Source: RUG754 sp045545455 (GTDB taxonomy: Bacteria; Bacillota; Clostridia; Peptostreptococcales; Anaerovoracaceae). Taken from it: 16,111 nt of DNA. This document shows, piece by piece, positions 6,625 through 14,510 of the stretch (positions are counted from its first letter, which is position 1; each line of letters opens with the position of its first letter). The notes below the pieces were generated by a model, which saw nothing but the letters and a program-made list of their open reading frames with translations, did no database searches and was not told the DNA's origin. Both the position numbers and the translations under genes were made by a program. The DNA lies in contig JAZQAY010000033.1 in NCBI GenBank assembly GCA_045545455.1, forward strand, positions 1 through 16,111, written 5' to 3'.

Positions 6625-7589
6625 TTTTTCTTACCTCCATACATTCTCTTCTGGAAGAAGTTGTTGATGAGCGGTGTCAGACAGTTCATGAGAAGGATGG
6701 AGAATGAAACTCCTTCAGGATACTGTCCCCAGAGACGGATGACCATGGTCATGATCCCGCATCCGATACCGAATACAACTTTTCCCTGAGGTAACAACGG
6801 AGATGTTACATAGTCTGTAGCCATGAAGAACGCACCGAGCATAACGCCGCCGGCGAGGATGTGGAAGACTGCCATCTGAAGAGGATCTCCCTGACCTGTT
6901 GCAGCGTAGTAGATAAGTGCGAACACGAAGACTGTTCCGATGAAGCAGCAAGGAATGATGGGGCTGATGATCTTCTTCCAGATAAGGAAGAGTCCGCCTA
7001 CCAGAAGTGCTACTGCGGAAACTTCACCGAAGGAACCTCCGATGTTTCCGAGAAACATCTGCATGTTGGAAGGAAGGTCTGCCATTGAGCCTTCTGCGAG
7101 CACTCCGAGAGGAGTAGCTGTGGATGTTGCGTCAGCAACATATTTGGGTGCAGGCCATGTGGTCATTTCGGTAGCAAAGGAAATGAACAGGATGATACGG
7201 GCTGTGATAGCAGGATTTACCAGGTTCTTTCCTATGCCTCCGAAGAGCTGCTTGACTACGATGATAGCAGCAAAGTCACCGATCAGGAGTGTCCAGATGG
7301 GAAGTCCTGAAGGTACGTTGAATGCGAGGAGCATTCCGGTAAGTGCAGCTGAGCAGTCACTTACTGTCTGTCTTCTCTTGAGGAGTGCGTTCCATCCCCA
7401 TTCGAAGAACATACAAGCCGCAATGGAAACGACGGTCAGAAGGATAACTCTGAATCCGAATACCACGGTAGAAACTACCAGGGAAGGAAGAAGACATGCC
7501 ATGACGATCATCATTGTCTTCTGAGTATCCAGGGACGTCACAAGATGCGGTGAAGAGGATACAATTAAATTATCGTTATACTTAGCCAT
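6621..7589 (-). CDS. rnfD: Electron transport complex subunit RnfD (covalent FMN membrane protein)
   Basis: A 322-residue integral membrane subunit homologous to NqrB. It opens with the typical SSSPHLVTSLDTQKTM sequence and has about eight to ten hydrophobic segments. The covalent FMN site is the DATSTATPL motif (153-161) with T159 as acceptor. FGGIGKNLVNPA (116-127) and ATDYVTSPLLPQGK (257-270) are strongly conserved family blocks. It probably works in the ion-translocating membrane core. The start codon overlaps the rnfC stop by one base (TAATG), and AAAGGAGG lies inside the end of rnfC. This FMN also depends on ApbE. Confidence 0.97.
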   Translation of the reverse strand: MAKYNDNLIVSSSPHLVTSLDTQKTMMIVMACLLPSLVVSTVVFGFRVILLTVVSIAACMFFEWGWNALLKRRQTVSDCSAALTGMLLAFNVPSGLPIWTLLIGDFAAIIVVKQLFGGIGKNLVNPAITARIILFISFATEMTTWPAPKYVADATSTATPLGVLAEGSMADLPSNMQMFLGNIGGSFGEVSAVALLVGGLFLIWKKIISPIIPCCFIGTVFVFALIYYAATGQGDPLQMAVFHILAGGVMLGAFFMATDYVTSPLLPQGKVVFGIGCGIMTMVIRLWGQYPEGVSFSILLMNCLTPLINNFFQKRMYGGKKK

Positions 7590-8902
7590 TATTTAATCCC
7601 AGCCTCCTTTACTACAGTCTTTCCAAGGGTATTGATGAAGCCCAGAGGTCTGTGAGCGGGACATACATAGGAGCAGGAACCGCAGTTCATGCACTGGTTA
7701 ACGTCCAGATCAAAGAGTGCCTGTGCGTCATTTCTCTCATAAGCATCAGCGAGAGCTGTAGGAATGAGGTTGAAAGGACAAGCTTCGTGGCAGCGTCCGC
7801 AGTTGATGCAGGCTGTCTCTTCCTTGACCAGTGATTTTTCCTTGGAGAACGCCAGAATAGCGTTGTTGTTCTTTACGATAGGCATCTCGTCTGAAGGGAT
7901 AGCTCTTCCCATCATAGGACCGCCCATCAGGATCTTACGGGGTTCCTGTTTGTATCCGCCGCAGAATCCGATAACGTCGTGTACAAGAGTACCGATAGGA
8001 GCGATGATGTTCTTAGGTTCAGCTACTGCGTCGCCGTCAACTGTCATACGCTTAGCGATAAGAGGCATACCTGTTCTGAAATAGTGACCTACCTTGGTAA
8101 CTGTGGTTACGTTGTCAAGGATGCAGCCCATGTCTGCAGGAAGAACGCCTGCGTTCATGACCTTACCGAATACTTCGTATACCAGTACACGCTCAGCTCC
8201 CTTGGGATATCTGGCCTGAAGGCTGAAGGTTTCGATGTTGGTGATGCCTTTTTCCTTAAGAACCTTGTTCAGGTGCTCGATAGCATCGGGCTTGTTGTCC
8301 TCGATGCAGATGTAACCCTTATCGAGGTTATCATACTTCATGATGAGCTGGCATCCTCTGATGAGGTCTTCTGTGTCCTCCAGCATGCATCTGTGGTCAG
8401 ATGTGATGAAGGGCTCGCACTCTGCTGCGTTTACTACAAGGTAGTGAACGTCATCGATGTTCTTAGGATTGAATTTGATGCTCGTAGGGAATGATGCTCC
8501 GCCGAGACCTACCAGACCGGACTTTCTTACTTCCTTAACGAAAGCAGCCAGATCTGCGGGCTCTTCGGGTACTACCACTTCCTCAGAGATTTCCTGTTTT
8601 TTGTCCGGCTCGATCACGACCAGTGTGTCGTATCCGCCTGCAGCGGATCTCGCCTGCTCGATACCCTTGACGGTACCGGAAACGCTGGAATGGATCGGGG
8701 CACTTACGAAAGCTTCCGTATCGCCGATCTTCTGGCCGACCTTGACGTAATCGCCTTTGGCTACCAGAGGCTGACAGGGAGCTCCGATGTGCTGGGACAT
8801 TGAGATCTTAACAATGTCAGGTATGGGCATTACTTCTGTCGCAGAACCTGCGGTATTCTTGTAATGCGCTACGTGAACACTGCTTAAGTGTTTTTTGCCC
8901 AT
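7589..8902 (-). CDS. rnfC: Electron transport complex subunit RnfC (NADH/NAD+-binding, FMN and Fe-S)
   Basis: The peripheral cytosolic subunit that exchanges electrons with NAD(H). From the ATG at 8902 it has 437 residues. It contains an N-terminal lipoyl-like/RnfC barrel (about 27-80), a Gly-rich nucleotide/FMN region GLVGLGGASFPTSIKF (129-144) followed by NAAECEPF (158-165), and two C-terminal [4Fe-4S] motifs (C365, C368, C371, C375 and C404, C407, C410, C414). This is the short form without the long Ala-rich C-terminal repeats of enterobacterial RnfC. An in-frame ATG at 8917 exists, but its only ribosome site (AAAGGA) touches the ATG itself; for 8902 the spacing is long (about 13), so the start is uncertain by five residues. 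First gene of the rnf operon. Confidence 0.96.
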   Translation of the reverse strand: MGKKHLSSVHVAHYKNTAGSATEVMPIPDIVKISMSQHIGAPCQPLVAKGDYVKVGQKIGDTEAFVSAPIHSSVSGTVKGIEQARSAAGGYDTLVVIEPDKKQEISEEVVVPEEPADLAAFVKEVRKSGLVGLGGASFPTSIKFNPKNIDDVHYLVVNAAECEPFITSDHRCMLEDTEDLIRGCQLIMKYDNLDKGYICIEDNKPDAIEHLNKVLKEKGITNIETFSLQARYPKGAERVLVYEVFGKVMNAGVLPADMGCILDNVTTVTKVGHYFRTGMPLIAKRMTVDGDAVAEPKNIIAPIGTLVHDVIGFCGGYKQEPRKILMGGPMMGRAIPSDEMPIVKNNNAILAFSKEKSLVKEETACINCGRCHEACPFNLIPTALADAYERNDAQALFDLDVNQCMNCGSCSYVCPAHRPLGFINTLGKTVVKEAGIK

Positions 8903-9007
8903 AATTAGTGAGACCATCCTTTCTAAAACTTACTGTCATTTTGTATTAATGATACATTTCAGCATGGGCCCAAATCTCCATACTAAAATCATAACAATAC
9001 ATAATGC

Positions 9008-9013
9008 ATTATA
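9008..9013 (-). promoter_or_regulatory. Candidate -10 box of the rnf operon
   Basis: On the minus strand a TATAAT lies between the upstream gene's terminator and rnfC. It overlaps a perfect 12-bp palindrome ATAATGCATTAT (9001-9012). No good -35 is seen at 16-18 bases. If it is used, the rnf leader is about 95-100 bases and contains another inverted repeat, TGTAT-N5-ATACA (8942-8956). Confidence 0.4.
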
Positions 9014-9027
9014 CATCAAAACAACAC

Positions 9028-9065
9028 AAAAAGCACTAAGAAATTATCAATCTCAGTGCTTTTTT
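9028..9065 (-). terminator. Rho-independent terminator of the decarboxylase gene
   Basis: The inverted repeat AAAAAGCACT (9028-9037) / AGTGCTTTTT (9055-9064) extends inward by AGA/TCT after one mismatch, with a loop of about 9 bases. On the minus strand it ends in a T run. It separates the decarboxylase transcription unit from the rnf operon. It also looks functional in the plus direction, although no plus-strand gene needs it. Confidence 0.85.
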
Positions 9066-9089
9066 AAACGAACAATATATTCTCTTTTA

Positions 9090-10505
9090 TTATAAAGTCT
9101 GCTTACCTACCAGTATGCAGCCTTCGGAGGACACTCCGATGACCTTTTCTCCCATGGAACGAAGCTTTTTAACGTATTCTATCACCTCGGAGGTTATCAC
9201 CTCTCCGGGACAGGCCAGTGGTATGCCGGGCGGATACGGTATGAGAGACCCCGCGCATACGAGGCCTGCACATTCTTCGACAGGCCTCGACACTCTTTCA
9301 TCCGGCACTGCCGTCATATCCAGCCTGATCGAAAGCATTTCTTCCTGCTTGCTGCCCCCTTCATTCAGCAGTTCCCTGTTATCTGCGATTTCCTTAAGGG
9401 CATCCATTAGTCTGCTTACGTGAGCCTCTGTGGTTCCGATCCCTGTCATCCCCATTACGATATTTCCGGTAACGAGTTCCACGAAGATGCCTCTTTCATT
9501 CAGCAGCACTTCCAGCTCATTTCCGGTAAGTCCGTAAGCGCTCATGTCGAAGTTCAGCTTCGTCCTGTCAAGCATGGGATCCTCTATTATCTTAAGCCCG
9601 GGGATCCTGCCTGCGCCGGAATAGAACATGTCCACGGCTTCTTTCCACTCTCCGAACGATCTGCCGGACTTTTCCTCATCCAGCAAAATATCCGCGTTTA
9701 TGTCCAGACTCATCATCAGAGGATAAGAAGGACTTGAAGACTCCAGTATCTGCAGGTTATCCTCGGCCACGTTGAGATCCACCCTGTCGCTCATCACGTT
9801 CATGACCGCGGTCTGGGTCCATGACGCAAGGGTCTTGTGAGTGGAATTTATCACTATGTCCGCCCCGCCTTCTTCAGCGGACAGAGGATAGCCTTCGCCT
9901 ATGAATTTAAGATGGGCTCCATGAGCCTGGTCAACGATCAGAATCTTGTCTCTCTCATGGCAGACTTCTGCGATAGCCTTTATGTCAGAACAGATGCCAT
10001 AATAGTTAGGCGACGGAAGCACCACGCAGGCAGCTTCGGGGTTTTCGCCCAGAAGTCTCTTCACTTCTTCAGGCGATATGCCACCCAGTATGCCGTACTC
10101 CTCCAGTATCCCGGGGAAAAGATACACAGGGTCCAGCCCTCCCAGTCTCATGGCGTTGAAGATGGACTTGTGGGAATTCCTGGCCATTATGACCTTGTCC
10201 CCTCTTTTCGTGCAGGAAAGAATTCCCGCGATGAGACCCACGGAAGAACCGTTGACCAGAAGATATGACTTCTTTGATCCGTAAAGTTTCCTGTACTTTT
10301 CCATGACCTCAAGGATCACGTCCTCAGTCTGGAAAAGATTGTCTGCCCCCGGTATCTCGGTTATATCACAGTCCATCAGTTTGTCCAGGATATCTCCGTA
10401 ACCCAGTTTTTTATACAGCTGCGATCCTTTGTGTCCTGGCATGTGAAAGGACACGGGGTCCAGGGCAGCATGCTCAGGAAGAAAGTCCAGAAGCGATCTT
10501 TTCAT
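9090..10505 (-). CDS. Orn/Lys/Arg decarboxylase family PLP enzyme
   Basis: A PLP-dependent decarboxylase of the short Gram-positive type (471 residues; no N-terminal response-regulator-like wing domain), related to Bacillus SpeA/YaaO. Seen are HMPGHKG (21-27) near the N-terminus, DQAHGAH (192-198) with the cofactor-ring Asp, and the Schiff-base lysine K224 in STHKTLASWTQTA. A C-terminal domain ends with LIPYPPGIPLACPGE (421-435). The expected reaction is decarboxylation of arginine, lysine or ornithine to the polyamine precursor; the substrate cannot be assigned from sequence alone. The start is the ATG at 10505 with AGGTG (10511-10515) overlapping the stop of the upstream gene; a GTG three codons earlier is in frame but has no spaced ribosome site. 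Translationally coupled to the YdcF-like gene. A terminator follows. Confidence 0.93.
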   Translation of the reverse strand: MKRSLLDFLPEHAALDPVSFHMPGHKGSQLYKKLGYGDILDKLMDCDITEIPGADNLFQTEDVILEVMEKYRKLYGSKKSYLLVNGSSVGLIAGILSCTKRGDKVIMARNSHKSIFNAMRLGGLDPVYLFPGILEEYGILGGISPEEVKRLLGENPEAACVVLPSPNYYGICSDIKAIAEVCHERDKILIVDQAHGAHLKFIGEGYPLSAEEGGADIVINSTHKTLASWTQTAVMNVMSDRVDLNVAEDNLQILESSSPSYPLMMSLDINADILLDEEKSGRSFGEWKEAVDMFYSGAGRIPGLKIIEDPMLDRTKLNFDMSAYGLTGNELEVLLNERGIFVELVTGNIVMGMTGIGTTEAHVSRLMDALKEIADNRELLNEGGSKQEEMLSIRLDMTAVPDERVSRPVEECAGLVCAGSLIPYPPGIPLACPGEVITSEVIEYVKKLRSMGEKVIGVSSEGCILVGKQTL

Positions 10506-10514
10506 TTTTTGCAC

Positions 10515-11993
10515 CTATAATATCAGATCCATAATATTTCCGAGATTAGCCACTATGATCGAAATGACGGCAAGCCCCAGCACGACTCCCACATGCACCC
10601 ATTTTTCGTTGACCACAAGGCCTATGAACTCCCTGACTTCAGCATTGGGCCAGAAATACCATTTTGTCTTTGCACCCATGCCTGCGGCTTTGAGACCGAC
10701 TTCCTTGGCGAACATGCCTCCTCTGAAAACGTGATAGTTCGTGGTGGAGAAGGCGACCTTGGCATCCGGGTCACGTTCTTTTATAAGTTCCGCGGAAAAC
10801 TTCATGTTTTCCAGTGTCGTGGTGGAGCGGGTCTCCGCCATTATCTGTTCCTCTTCTATTCCCTGCTCCAGGAGATAGCGTTGCATGGCCTCTCCCTCGG
10901 AGATCACTTCATCGGACCCCTGTCCTCCCGAGGGAACGAAGACCGCTTTCTTTCCGGTCTCTTCCAGCTGTCTCCTGTAGAGATCGATAGCCTTGTCTAC
11001 GCGGCCCTTCAGAAGCGGGTACAGCGTTCCGTCCTTCTTTATGGCACATCCGAGGATGATAATGAAGTCCTTGTTCAGCTTGGGTTTATAACCGCCTGCT
11101 CTCTGAAGGCATACGATAGTAGCGAACAGTATGCATTCAAAATACAGGAAAGCCGAAGCTACAGCAGTCTTGAGCAGGTAGATTGCGATATCTTTGGCTT
11201 CTGATCCGATCAAATACGGTGCATAGTACATAAGAGCAAAGCATACCACCACGCCGCAGATCATGAACACGCCGATAAATACGCCGAGAAGATTTACAGG
11301 TCTGAAGCCCTCCTTTGAAATGAGCATCAGATTTGATATCGCCATGAATACAGCAAAGACCAGAACAAGCGGGCTGGTCAATACTGCCACAAAGCTCAGA
11401 GCGTTTCCTGCATAGTCAAAGAACATGGCTGATCCGAAGTATTCGTGCCGCGCAGCGGTCAGAACGTATATCCCTCCGAAAACAGCTGTCATTATGGCAA
11501 AATACAAGGAAAGTCCCAGGAACAGTATGGTCCTGTATGAGAAGAATTTTTCTCTGAATTGCTTTAAAAAGGCCCAGACAAAGAACACTGTTGTTACAAG
11601 GAACAGCATAGCCAGTCCTATGAAGGTGAAATAGTTTCCTCCGAAGCCATAATTATCAGTCATGATGATGTTGAACTTCGTGACCGTATATTCAGACGAG
11701 TTGAACTGCTGCATTTTGCCGGGGTTATCCTTGTCAAGGGTATATATGACCGTACCGTCCGTCTTGCCGGGCTTGATCGCTCTGACAGTGACGCGGTAAT
11801 ATTCATCGGTCGCTGATATATCTCTCAGTTCGACGATCCCTTCAGGCTCCGTTTCGAATCTGACTTCATCGTTGGCCGGATCCTCCCTGTGCACATAAAA
11901 GGAATAGTTGTCCCCGAAGGCAAACATTCCCACCACCATCAGAATGATGATCACTATATATGCTATAAATAACGGTTTAGCAGATATCTTCAT
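10515..11993 (-). CDS. YdcF family (DUF218) multi-pass membrane protein with N-terminal extracytosolic domain
   Basis: 492 residues. An N-terminal membrane segment (about 8-26) precedes a hydrophilic region (28-115) rich in beta-prone, alternating residues, probably outside the cell. Five membrane segments follow (about 120-141, 155-178, 197-222, 235-258, 270-295), then the DUF218 domain (309-460) with FIIILGCAIKKDG, LKGRVDKAI, PSGGQGSDEVISEGEAM, TRSTTTLENMKFS and STTNYHVFRGG, and a final membrane segment (466-485). DUF218 proteins are linked to envelope polysaccharide or peptidoglycan metabolism (SanA/ElyC/YdcF), but the reaction is not established. The start at 11993 follows AAAGGA (12004-12009) at a slightly long 10-base spacing; an open frame continues to 12200 through a terminator hairpin and the putP end, so it is rejected. 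The coupling to a decarboxylase gene is unexplained. Confidence 0.88.
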   Translation of the reverse strand: MKISAKPLFIAYIVIIILMVVGMFAFGDNYSFYVHREDPANDEVRFETEPEGIVELRDISATDEYYRVTVRAIKPGKTDGTVIYTLDKDNPGKMQQFNSSEYTVTKFNIIMTDNYGFGGNYFTFIGLAMLFLVTTVFFVWAFLKQFREKFFSYRTILFLGLSLYFAIMTAVFGGIYVLTAARHEYFGSAMFFDYAGNALSFVAVLTSPLVLVFAVFMAISNLMLISKEGFRPVNLLGVFIGVFMICGVVVCFALMYYAPYLIGSEAKDIAIYLLKTAVASAFLYFECILFATIVCLQRAGGYKPKLNKDFIIILGCAIKKDGTLYPLLKGRVDKAIDLYRRQLEETGKKAVFVPSGGQGSDEVISEGEAMQRYLLEQGIEEEQIMAETRSTTTLENMKFSAELIKERDPDAKVAFSTTNYHVFRGGMFAKEVGLKAAGMGAKTKWYFWPNAEVREFIGLVVNEKWVHVGVVLGLAVISIIVANLGNIMDLIL

Positions 11994-12019
11994 ACATAAA
12001 CATTCCTTTCGATGGTAAT

Positions 12020-12048
12020 ATTCTATAATATTTTTCCCACCAAAGCAA
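12020..12048 (-). promoter_or_regulatory. Candidate promoter of the YdcF-like / decarboxylase unit
   Basis: On the minus strand TTGCTT (12043-12048) and TAGAAT (12020-12025) are separated by 17 bases. The predicted start at about 12013 leaves a leader of about 20 bases containing AAAGGA. The -35 touches the foot of the putP terminator hairpin. Confidence 0.55.
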
Positions 12049-12049
12049 G

Positions 12050-12090
12050 AAGAGGCTGCGCCGGGAAAGAAAGCCCGACAGCAGCCTCTT
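12050..12090 (-). terminator. Hairpin terminator downstream of putP
   Basis: The long inverted repeat AAGAGGCTGC (12050-12059) / GCAGCCTCTT (12081-12090) encloses a second stem CGGG (12062-12065) / CCCG (12074-12077). On the minus strand it lies 16 bases after the putP stop. The trailing T-rich stretch is weak (TCTTCTTGCTTT), so termination may be incomplete. Confidence 0.65.
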
Positions 12091-12105
12091 AAGTATGGAT
12101 ATTCA

Positions 12106-13617
12106 TCAGTCATCATTACCGGCTTCAGTAGCCCTGTCAAATATGTCAGTAACCGCCTTATCCGGTTCTTTTGTTGCAAGCGTAACGATAACAGCGGCAA
12201 GACCTCCCAGGATGAATCCGGGGATTATCTCATATACACCGGTGGAAGAAAGGAATGCAAGCCACAGTCCGTCCACCAGCGCGCCCACGATAACGCCTGC
12301 ACAGGCACCTTTATAGTTGAATCTTCTCCAGAAGAGCGAAAGCAGAATGGTGGGTCCGAAGGCCGCCCCGAACACTCCCCAGGCATTCTCTACCAGGTTC
12401 ATTATGGCCTGTGCTCCTGAACCCTTGGAGGACGCGATCATGAAGGCTATTATAGCGATAACTACTACAGCAAGTCTTCCTATCCAAAGCACCTCTTTAT
12501 CGCTCGCATCCTTCTTTAATAAGGGTTTATACATGTCTGAAGTAAAGGAGCTGGAAGCTACCAAAAGCTGCGAGTCTGCTGTCGATACGGATGCTGCCAT
12601 GATGGCTGCAAGAAGGAAACCTGAAACCACCGGCGGGAAGAACTTGCGTGCCATAGCTATGAATACGGTCTTCTGAGCTCCCTGTGTCAGCAGTTCTTCG
12701 CCGACTATCATCCTTGCCTGATATGCCATAAGGCAGGCCGCTCCGATGGAGAGGACGACCCATACTATGGCGATCACTGCGGATTTCTTTACCATGGAAG
12801 GCTTCTCGATGGACATGAATCTTACGATGATATGAGGCATGCCGAAATATCCGAGTCCCCAGCCCAGTCCGCTTATAACGTCCTGCCAGCTGGCTGAGAA
12901 GAGACCTTCTCCGAAATCGCAGGAGACCACTTCGCCCGATGCATCCGTATACTCATATACATTGGCAAGAAGCGATGTATCCAGATCCTGTGTGGTGCTT
13001 ACGATGATAGGTATGGCAAGCAGCGCGATAAGCATCAGTATCCCCTGGAAGAAGTCGGTCCAGCATACCGCCTTGAATCCGCCGAGAAAGGTATATCCCA
13101 CTATGATCAGCGCGAATACGATCATCGCCGTTCTCTCGTTTATTCCCGGGAAAAGCGTTGTGAACACCGACGTGCCTGCTACGAAAGCAGATGCCACGTA
13201 TACGGTGAAGGCCACCAGGAAAATTATGGCGCAGACTATCTGAAGAGTCTTCTTCTCTGTTACAAACCTGTTCGTAAGGTACTGAGGAATGGTTATGGAA
13301 TCTCCCGCAGCCTTTGAAAACTGTCTGAGACGCTTAGCGCAAAATATCCAGTTGGCAGCGGTTCCCAGTGCGAGTCCTATGCCTATCCAGATCTGTCCGA
13401 AGCCGAATGCCAGTATGGATCCGGGAAGGCCCATGAGAAGCCACGCGGACATGTCGGATGCCTGGGCTGACATGGCTGTGACCCATGGACCCATGGTCCT
13501 GCCGCCCAGGAAATAATCCTTTTCGTTTCTGTTCCCTCCGTTAAAGAAGAATCCTGTAGCAACGAAGAAAAGTATGATGAAATAGCCTATAAATACGATG
13601 ATCTCTGCGTTGAACAT
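12106..13617 (-). CDS. putP: Sodium/proline symporter
   Basis: An inner-membrane Na+-coupled L-proline importer of the solute:sodium symporter family. At 503 residues it is nearly identical in length to E. coli PutP (502). The specific PutP block FLGGRTMGPWVTAMSAQ (36-52) leads into ASDMSAWLLMGLPGS, with D55 as the Na+-site Asp. ASVSTADSQLLVASSSF (around 341-357) holds the conserved Ser/Thr Na+ ligands. FLGGFKAVCWTDFFQG (around 177-192) is another family block. The ATG at 13617 follows AAGGGAG at about 9 bases. A small leader hairpin sits just upstream. It is divergent from a TetR-type gene, an arrangement that suggests local control. Proline is a Stickland acceptor in many Clostridia, so it may be a fermentation substrate here (inference). 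Confidence 0.95.
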   Translation of the reverse strand: MFNAEIIVFIGYFIILFFVATGFFFNGGNRNEKDYFLGGRTMGPWVTAMSAQASDMSAWLLMGLPGSILAFGFGQIWIGIGLALGTAANWIFCAKRLRQFSKAAGDSITIPQYLTNRFVTEKKTLQIVCAIIFLVAFTVYVASAFVAGTSVFTTLFPGINERTAMIVFALIIVGYTFLGGFKAVCWTDFFQGILMLIALLAIPIIVSTTQDLDTSLLANVYEYTDASGEVVSCDFGEGLFSASWQDVISGLGWGLGYFGMPHIIVRFMSIEKPSMVKKSAVIAIVWVVLSIGAACLMAYQARMIVGEELLTQGAQKTVFIAMARKFFPPVVSGFLLAAIMAASVSTADSQLLVASSSFTSDMYKPLLKKDASDKEVLWIGRLAVVVIAIIAFMIASSKGSGAQAIMNLVENAWGVFGAAFGPTILLSLFWRRFNYKGACAGVIVGALVDGLWLAFLSSTGVYEIIPGFILGGLAAVIVTLATKEPDKAVTDIFDRATEAGNDD

Positions 13618-13637
13618 TTATGTTTTCTCCCTTCTGC

Positions 13638-13657
13638 GCTGTCGCTTTAAAGACAGC
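13638..13657 (-). promoter_or_regulatory. Leader hairpin upstream of putP
   Basis: GCTGTC (13638-13643) and GACAGC (13652-13657) form a 6-bp stem with an 8-base loop, extendable by two pairs after one mismatch. It lies inside the predicted putP leader, ending a few bases before the ribosome site. It may only be a stabilising structure. Confidence 0.4.
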
Positions 13658-13677
13658 ACAGTTTTCATTACTAAAAC

Positions 13678-13686
13678 ATAATATCA
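13678..13686 (-). promoter_or_regulatory. Extended -10 promoter of putP
   Basis: On the minus strand TGA directly precedes TATTAT (13678-13683), giving an extended -10 (TGnTATTAT). The -35 region at 17 bases is poor (TTTATT). The predicted leader is about 55 bases. Confidence 0.5.
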
Positions 13687-13700
13687 CCCCGGAATATAGA

Positions 13701-13809
13701 AATAAATACCGACTAAATAATAGACTGAATATAATATTTTATATATTAAAAAACGTATATTACCTTGATTTTCATGGATTTATATATTAGACTAAAGTAT
13801 ATATTAAAA
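13701..13809. repeat. AT-rich repeats between putP and the TetR-type gene, candidate operators
   Basis: TATATATTA occurs at 13740-13748, 13781-13789 and 13798-13806; the first and third extend to TATATATTAAAA. TAGACT occurs at 13711-13716 and 13788-13793, and GACTAAA at 13701-13707 and 13790-13796; TTAGACTAA (13787-13795) is near-palindromic. Such clustering between a TetR-family gene and a divergent transporter gene is consistent with operators, but low-complexity AT sequence can produce similar patterns by chance. Confidence 0.4.
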
Positions 13810-13848
13810 TATGTGAGAAAATAAAACTATATATCAACAGCTACGCTT

Positions 13849-14433
13849 ATGAGAAAGACATCCAAGAATCAGACAAAAAGCCGCATAGTATCCGCTGCCT
13901 GGCAGCTGTTCTATCGCTACGGCTACGATAACACTACGATAGATGATATAGTCGAAGCCTCCAATACATCAAAGGGATCGTTTTATCACTATTTCGAATC
14001 CAAGGACTCGCTTCTGGGCTCCCTTTCCTATCTCTTTGATGAGAAATACGACGAGCTCTCAGAGGTGCTGGATCCTTCCCTGTCTCCGCTTGACAAACTC
14101 ATATATATGAACCGCGAACTGTTCCTGATGATCGAGAATACCGTATCAGTGACCCTTCTCTCACAGCTCTTCGCGAGGCAGCTGATAACGAGAGGCGAAA
14201 GGCATCTTCTGGAGCCGGACCGCACCTACTACAAGCTTCTCAGGCAGATAACCATAGAGGGCCAGGAGCAGGGTATTTTCAGGGATGACCTGAGCATCAA
14301 CGACATCACCCGGGCATACGCCATGTTTGAAAGAGGAATGATGTACGACTGGTGCCTTTCAAACGGAAGCTACTCCCTTCTCCAGTATTCGCAGCAGATA
14401 CTCCCGCTGTTTCTGGATTCGCTCTGCAAATAA
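13849..14433 (+). CDS. TetR/AcrR family transcriptional regulator
   Basis: A 194-residue repressor-type protein. The N-terminal helix-turn-helix covers residues about 9-56, with the TetR signature TIDDIVEASNTSKGSFYHYF and ESKDSLL. The rest is an all-helical ligand/dimer domain with no recognisable specificity. The ATG at 13849 lacks a Shine-Dalgarno sequence; a TATATA at 13828-13833 would start transcription only about 9 bases upstream, so translation may be leaderless. It is divergent from putP and convergent with the leucine dehydrogenase gene. The likely targets are itself and putP, inferred from orientation and the repeats between them. The inducer is unknown. Confidence 0.9.
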   Translation: MRKTSKNQTKSRIVSAAWQLFYRYGYDNTTIDDIVEASNTSKGSFYHYFESKDSLLGSLSYLFDEKYDELSEVLDPSLSPLDKLIYMNRELFLMIENTVSVTLLSQLFARQLITRGERHLLEPDRTYYKLLRQITIEGQEQGIFRDDLSINDITRAYAMFERGMMYDWCLSNGSYSLLQYSQQILPLFLDSLCK

Positions 14434-14457
14434 TCCACAGTTCGTAAATAAATCACA

Positions 14458-14488
14458 AAAAAGAGATGACGCGATGTCATCTCTTTTT
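14458..14488. terminator. Bidirectional Rho-independent terminator between tetR-type and leucine dehydrogenase genes
   Basis: Perfect inverted repeat AAAAAGAGATGAC (14458-14470) / GTCATCTCTTTTT (14476-14488) with a 5-base loop. The A and T runs serve both strands, ending the TetR-type gene on plus and the dehydrogenase gene on minus. Confidence 0.93.
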
Positions 14489-14510
14489 AAATGCTTATAT
14501 TTGTCTGGAG

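Noticed and set aside
6940..7524. Open frame of 194 codons on the plus strand opposite rnfD
   Set aside because: It lies antisense to a clearly conserved rnfD, has no ribosome site, and its product lacks any recognisable domain; it is a by-product of rnf codon use.
11994..12200. N-terminal extension of the YdcF-like protein by 69 residues
   Set aside because: It would run from inside the end of putP through the terminator hairpin and the predicted promoter; the ATG at 11993 has a ribosome site and begins a good membrane segment.
13618..13848. Small RNA or small ORF in the putP/TetR-type intergenic region
   Set aside because: The sequence is very AT-rich with many stops; only a short leader hairpin and repeats are visible, with no terminator for a separate transcript.
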